Source of the DNA: an uncultured Lachnospiraceae bacterium | GTDB taxonomy: Bacteria; Bacillota; Clostridia; Lachnospirales; Lachnospiraceae | Length of the DNA: 8,630 nucleotides | Direction of reading: 5' to 3' | NCBI GenBank assembly: GCA_947591115.1 | Contig: CANQCX010000079.1 | Coordinates: 1 to 8,630, forward strand | In this document: piece by piece, positions 5,903-8,630 of the stretch | Layout: each line of letters starts with the position of its first letter | Numbering within the stretch: position 1 is the first letter of the stretch | Notes under the pieces: model-generated | Told to the model about the DNA's origin: nothing | What the model saw: the letters and a program-made list of their open reading frames with translations, nothing else | Database searches by the model: none | Position numbers and translations under genes: made by a program

Positions 5903-6814
5903 ATGAGATATTCGGGAATCGGCGGACAGGCGGTTATGGAAGGCGTCATGATGAAGAATCAGGAAAAATACGCCATTGCGGTTCGTAAGCCGGATCATGA
6001 AATAGAAATAAAGGTTGAACAGTATCAAGGCGCGGTCAAAAACCGCAGACTGCGCAATATTCCGATTTTGCGGGGCGTTTTTAGTTTTATCGAGTCGCTG
6101 TATCTGGGGATGAGTACCTTGATGTATTCCGCTTCTTTTTTTGAGGAGGAGGAAGCGCCGGAGGAAAACAAAAAAGAAAAAAAGGAAAAGTCGGATGCTG
6201 TATGGATGGGAGGGACGGTAGCGGTGTCCCTGCTGATCGCATTCGCGCTCTTTTTTGCCCTGCCCTATTTTCTTTCCGGCTTTTTTCAGAAAATAACGGA
6301 TTCCGAGATTGTCCTTGCATTGCTGGAGGGAGTGATCCGGCTTGCTATTTTTATCGGATATATCGCGGTCATTTCCATGATGCCGGAGATCCGCCGCGTA
6401 TTTATGTATCATGGCGCGGAGCATAAATGCATCAACTGTATTGAACATGGTTTGGAGCTGAACGTGGAAAACGTACGGAAAAGCTCCAAGCAGCATAAGC
6501 GGTGCGGAACCAGTTTTCTGCTGATCGTAATGCTGGTCAGCATTGTATTTTTTATGTTTATACGGGTAGATTCCAAAATCCTGCGGCTGGTTCTGCGTCT
6601 GCTGCTGATTCCGGTCATAGCGGGTGTTTCGTATGAATTTATCCGTCTGGCAGGACGTTATGACAACTGGTTTTTCAATTTACTGAGCCAGCCGGGACTC
6701 TGGATGCAGAGAATGACCACAAAAGAGCCGGATGATGAAATGATCGAAGTCGGGATTGCTTCGGTAGAAGCGGTTTTTGACTGGAAAAGCTGGCAGAAAG
6801 AAGTTTCCTTATGA
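5903..6814 (+). CDS. DUF1385 family membrane protein (YqhQ-like)
   Basis: A 303-residue integral membrane protein of the DUF1385 family, related to B. subtilis YqhQ; its biochemical function is unknown to me. It opens with the family signature MRYSGIGGQAVMEGVMMK. A soluble N-terminal part of about 100 residues ends in a Glu/Lys-rich linker (81-97). Four hydrophobic segments follow at about 103-125, 135-160, 203-222 and 227-246. The loop between the second and third holds a conserved His/Cys cluster: YHGAEHKCINC with H170, H174, C176, C179, then H182, H198 and C201 in HKRCGTSF. This looks metal-binding, which is inference. AAAGGA (5888-5893) is nine bases before ATG 5903; an in-frame ATG at 5897 is only three bases away and less likely. 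The stop overlaps the prmC start in ATGA, so coupling to the release-factor genes is probable. Confidence 0.92.
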   Translation: MRYSGIGGQAVMEGVMMKNQEKYAIAVRKPDHEIEIKVEQYQGAVKNRRLRNIPILRGVFSFIESLYLGMSTLMYSASFFEEEEAPEENKKEKKEKSDAVWMGGTVAVSLLIAFALFFALPYFLSGFFQKITDSEIVLALLEGVIRLAIFIGYIAVISMMPEIRRVFMYHGAEHKCINCIEHGLELNVENVRKSSKQHKRCGTSFLLIVMLVSIVFFMFIRVDSKILRLVLRLLLIPVIAGVSYEFIRLAGRYDNWFFNLLSQPGLWMQRMTTKEPDDEMIEVGIASVEAVFDWKSWQKEVSL

Positions 6815-7638
6815 CCTATCGTGAAGCAAATGAAAAAGGCAGAGAAATTTTATACCGCGCCGGAGTGGAGGAAGCAAAAACCGATGCATGGCTTTTGCTC
6901 TCGCGGGTGTGCAAGATCGACCGGACGTTTTACTATACCCATGCGGAGGAACGCATGGACGTCGAGCAGGTCGAGCAGTTTGTACGGGTAATCCAAAAGC
7001 GCGCGGAGCGGATTCCGCTGCAATATATTACCGGCGAACAGGAATTTATGGGATTGGTGTTCCATGTAAATTCCAGCGTGCTGATCCCGAGACAGGATAC
7101 GGAAACGCTGGTAGAGGAAGCGTTAAAACGCATTACGTCGGGAATGCGCGTGCTGGATCTTTGCACCGGCTCGGGATGTATTTTGATCAGTATCTTAAAA
7201 AATGCGCCGGAGGTAGAGGGATTCGGGTACGATATTTCCAAGCAGGCGCTTATCGTAGCAAAAGAAAATGCCCGTTTAAACGGCGTTTCCGCAGTTTTTG
7301 AGCGCAGCGACCTGTTGGAGCAGGTCAGCGGAAAATTTGATATGATCGTATCGAATCCGCCGTATATCCGGACGGATGAGATCGTTTCCCTGATGCCGGA
7401 GGTGTCGCAGTTTGAACCGCTTCTGGCGCTGGACGGGAAAGAGGACGGACTGTATTATTACCGGAAGATTACGCAAAAGGCAAAGGAGCATTTGAATTCC
7501 GGCGGAATGCTGCTGTTTGAGATCGGTTACGATCAGGGGGACGCCGTATCGGAAATGCTTCGGACTGCCGGTTTTGAGGATGTTCAGGTCATAAAGGATC
7601 TAACCCGCAGCAACCGCGTGGTCTATGGAAAGGTATGA
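6811..7638 (+). CDS. prmC: Peptide chain release factor N5-glutamine methyltransferase
   Basis: PrmC transfers a methyl group from S-adenosylmethionine to the GGQ glutamine of release factors RF1 and RF2, raising termination efficiency. The 275-residue protein has the small helical N-terminal domain (about 1-70), the linker PLQYITGEQEFMG (69-81) and LIPRQDTETLVE (91-102). The Rossmann methyltransferase domain has SAM-binding LDLCTGSGC (115-123), acidic D141, and catalytic NPPY (182-185) that holds the target glutamine. Length is normal. The start lies within the DUF1385 stop (ATGA overlap), with only a weak purine-rich ribosome site upstream, which suggests translational coupling. Its substrate RF1 is encoded next: the prfA ribosome site overlaps the prmC stop. 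All family motifs are intact. Confidence 0.97.
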   Translation: MTYREANEKGREILYRAGVEEAKTDAWLLLSRVCKIDRTFYYTHAEERMDVEQVEQFVRVIQKRAERIPLQYITGEQEFMGLVFHVNSSVLIPRQDTETLVEEALKRITSGMRVLDLCTGSGCILISILKNAPEVEGFGYDISKQALIVAKENARLNGVSAVFERSDLLEQVSGKFDMIVSNPPYIRTDEIVSLMPEVSQFEPLLALDGKEDGLYYYRKITQKAKEHLNSGGMLLFEIGYDQGDAVSEMLRTAGFEDVQVIKDLTRSNRVVYGKV

Positions 7639-7647
7639 GGTAAGGAC

Positions 7648-8630
7648 ATGTTTGACAAATTAGAAGATTTATTGCACCACTATGAGGAATTGATGAATAC
7701 CTTGAGCGAGCCGGATGTGGCAAATGATGCGAAACGGTTCCGCCAGTTGATGAAGGAGCAGAGCGATCTGGCGCCGATTGTAGACGCTTATAAGGAATAT
7801 AAGCAATGCAGGCAGAATATCGAAGACTCCCTTACGATGCTGGAGGAGGAAAGCGACGAGGAAATGCGCGATCTGGCCAAAGAGGAGTTAAACGATTCCA
7901 AAACGCGGTTGGAGGAGCTGGAAACAAAGTTAAAGATTCTGCTGCTGCCGAAGGATCCCAACGACGACAAAAACGTCATTGTAGAGATCCGCGCGGGGGC
8001 GGGCGGAGACGAAGCGGCTCTTTTTGCGGCGGAAATTTACCGTATGTATATTCATTACGCCGAAAGCCAGCGTTGGAAGGTGGAAACGCTTGAAGTGGAG
8101 GAAATCGGCATCGGCGGCATGAAATCTGTGAATTTTATGATTACCGGACAGAGCGCCTATTCGAAAATGAAATACGAATCCGGCGTTCACCGCGTACAAC
8201 GTGTGCCGGAAACCGAGTCGGCGGGAAGAATCCATACTTCGACCGTTACGGTAGCCGTTATGCCGGAGGCGGAAGAGGTGGATGTGCAGATCGATGAAAA
8301 AGATATCCGCATCGATGTCATGCGCGCCTCCGGAAACGGCGGACAGTGCGTCAATACGACCGATTCGGCGGTGCGCCTGACGCATTATCCGACCGGTATC
8401 GTAATCTACAGCCAGACGGAAAAATCACAGCTTCAGAATAAGGACAAGGCGTTTGCCCTGCTTCGCGCAAAGCTCTACGATCTGGAGCTGCAGAAGCAGC
8501 AGGATGCGGAATCCGCCGCGCGGCGCAGCCAGATCGGAACAGGAGACCGTTCCGAGAAGATCCGCACCTATAATTTCCCGCAGGGGCGCGTCACCGACCA
8601 CCGCATCAATCTTACGCTGTATAAGCTGGA
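7648..8630 (+). CDS. prfA: Peptide chain release factor 1, 5' part (3' end outside window)
   Basis: RF1 recognises UAA and UAG stop codons in the ribosomal A site and triggers release of the finished protein. 327 codons are visible with no stop; the family is about 355-360 residues, so roughly 30 are missing. It shows a helical, coiled-coil-prone N-terminal domain (1-100), IRAGAGGDEAALFAAE (114-129), the PxT stop-codon motif as PET (187-189) in VQRVPETESAGRIHTS, and the catalytic GGQ at 231-233, glutamine codon at 8344-8346. The flanks of GGQ read SGNGGQCVN rather than the more common SGAGGQHVN. GAGGT (7637-7641), six bases before ATG, is the likely ribosome site and overlaps the prmC stop; the closer AAGGA (7642-7646) leaves only one base and is unlikely to be the main site. 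Q233 is the PrmC methylation target. Confidence 0.96.
   Translation, partial: MFDKLEDLLHHYEELMNTLSEPDVANDAKRFRQLMKEQSDLAPIVDAYKEYKQCRQNIEDSLTMLEEESDEEMRDLAKEELNDSKTRLEELETKLKILLLPKDPNDDKNVIVEIRAGAGGDEAALFAAEIYRMYIHYAESQRWKVETLEVEEIGIGGMKSVNFMITGQSAYSKMKYESGVHRVQRVPETESAGRIHTSTVTVAVMPEAEEVDVQIDEKDIRIDVMRASGNGGQCVNTTDSAVRLTHYPTGIVIYSQTEKSQLQNKDKAFALLRAKLYDLELQKQQDAESAARRSQIGTGDRSEKIRTYNFPQGRVTDHRINLTLYKL

Noticed and set aside
7648..8630. Programmed frameshift as in release factor genes
   Set aside because: That mechanism belongs to prfB (RF2). This gene is RF1 by its PET motif, and the frame is open without a break.
1..8630. Mobile element, phage, toxin-antitoxin, CRISPR or tRNA signals
   Set aside because: I found no transposase or integrase motifs, terminal inverted repeats, regularly spaced repeats or cloverleaf-type sequence; every sizeable open region is a conserved housekeeping gene or its shadow.

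Overview
This window looks like ordinary core chromosome from an anaerobic Gram-positive of class Clostridia, most probably family Lachnospiraceae. The clues are strong AGGAG-type ribosome binding sites, extended -10 promoters, a DUF4364 winged-helix gene, a rho gene with a long charged insert, a four-cysteine L31, and the order rho - rpmE - DUF1385 - prmC - prfA. I see no insertion sequence, phage gene, CRISPR array, tRNA or rRNA, and no gene-free stretch above about 235 bases. The genus call is inference, because no comparison could be run.

Region 1 (1-2060, plus strand): the 3' part of dapF (LL- to meso-diaminopimelate epimerase) is followed 35 bases later by a MurE-type Mur ligase. The ligase carries the DNPR motif that goes with meso-DAP addition, so the two genes make and then use the same cell-wall amino acid. 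The ligase departs from textbook MurE at several conserved motifs and may be a second paralogue.

Region 2 (2098-3767, minus strand): a short-form malic enzyme and, translationally coupled behind it, a DUF4364 winged-helix protein. This unit converges on murE over a 37-base gap and diverges from rho. The 233-base divergent gap holds a promoter for each direction and a 6-bp inverted repeat over the rho -35 position.

Region 3 (4001-5818, plus strand): transcription termination factor Rho, then ribosomal protein L31. L31 has its own good promoter and a structured leader of about 125 nt that resembles an autoregulatory r-protein leader. An intrinsic terminator follows rpmE.

Region 4 (5903-8630, plus strand): a DUF1385 (YqhQ-like) membrane protein, PrmC (the methyltransferase that modifies the GGQ glutamine of release factors) and the first 327 codons of its substrate RF1 (prfA). 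The genes overlap or nearly touch. This unit has almost no room for a promoter after the rpmE terminator, yet an extended -10 sequence lies inside the terminator loop.

No clear new system stands out. The points most worth following are the rpmE leader with two competing helices, the -10 inside the terminator loop, the unexplained His/Cys cluster of the DUF1385 protein, the divergent MurE motifs, the charged Rho insert, and an in-frame slippery heptamer in the DUF1385 gene.
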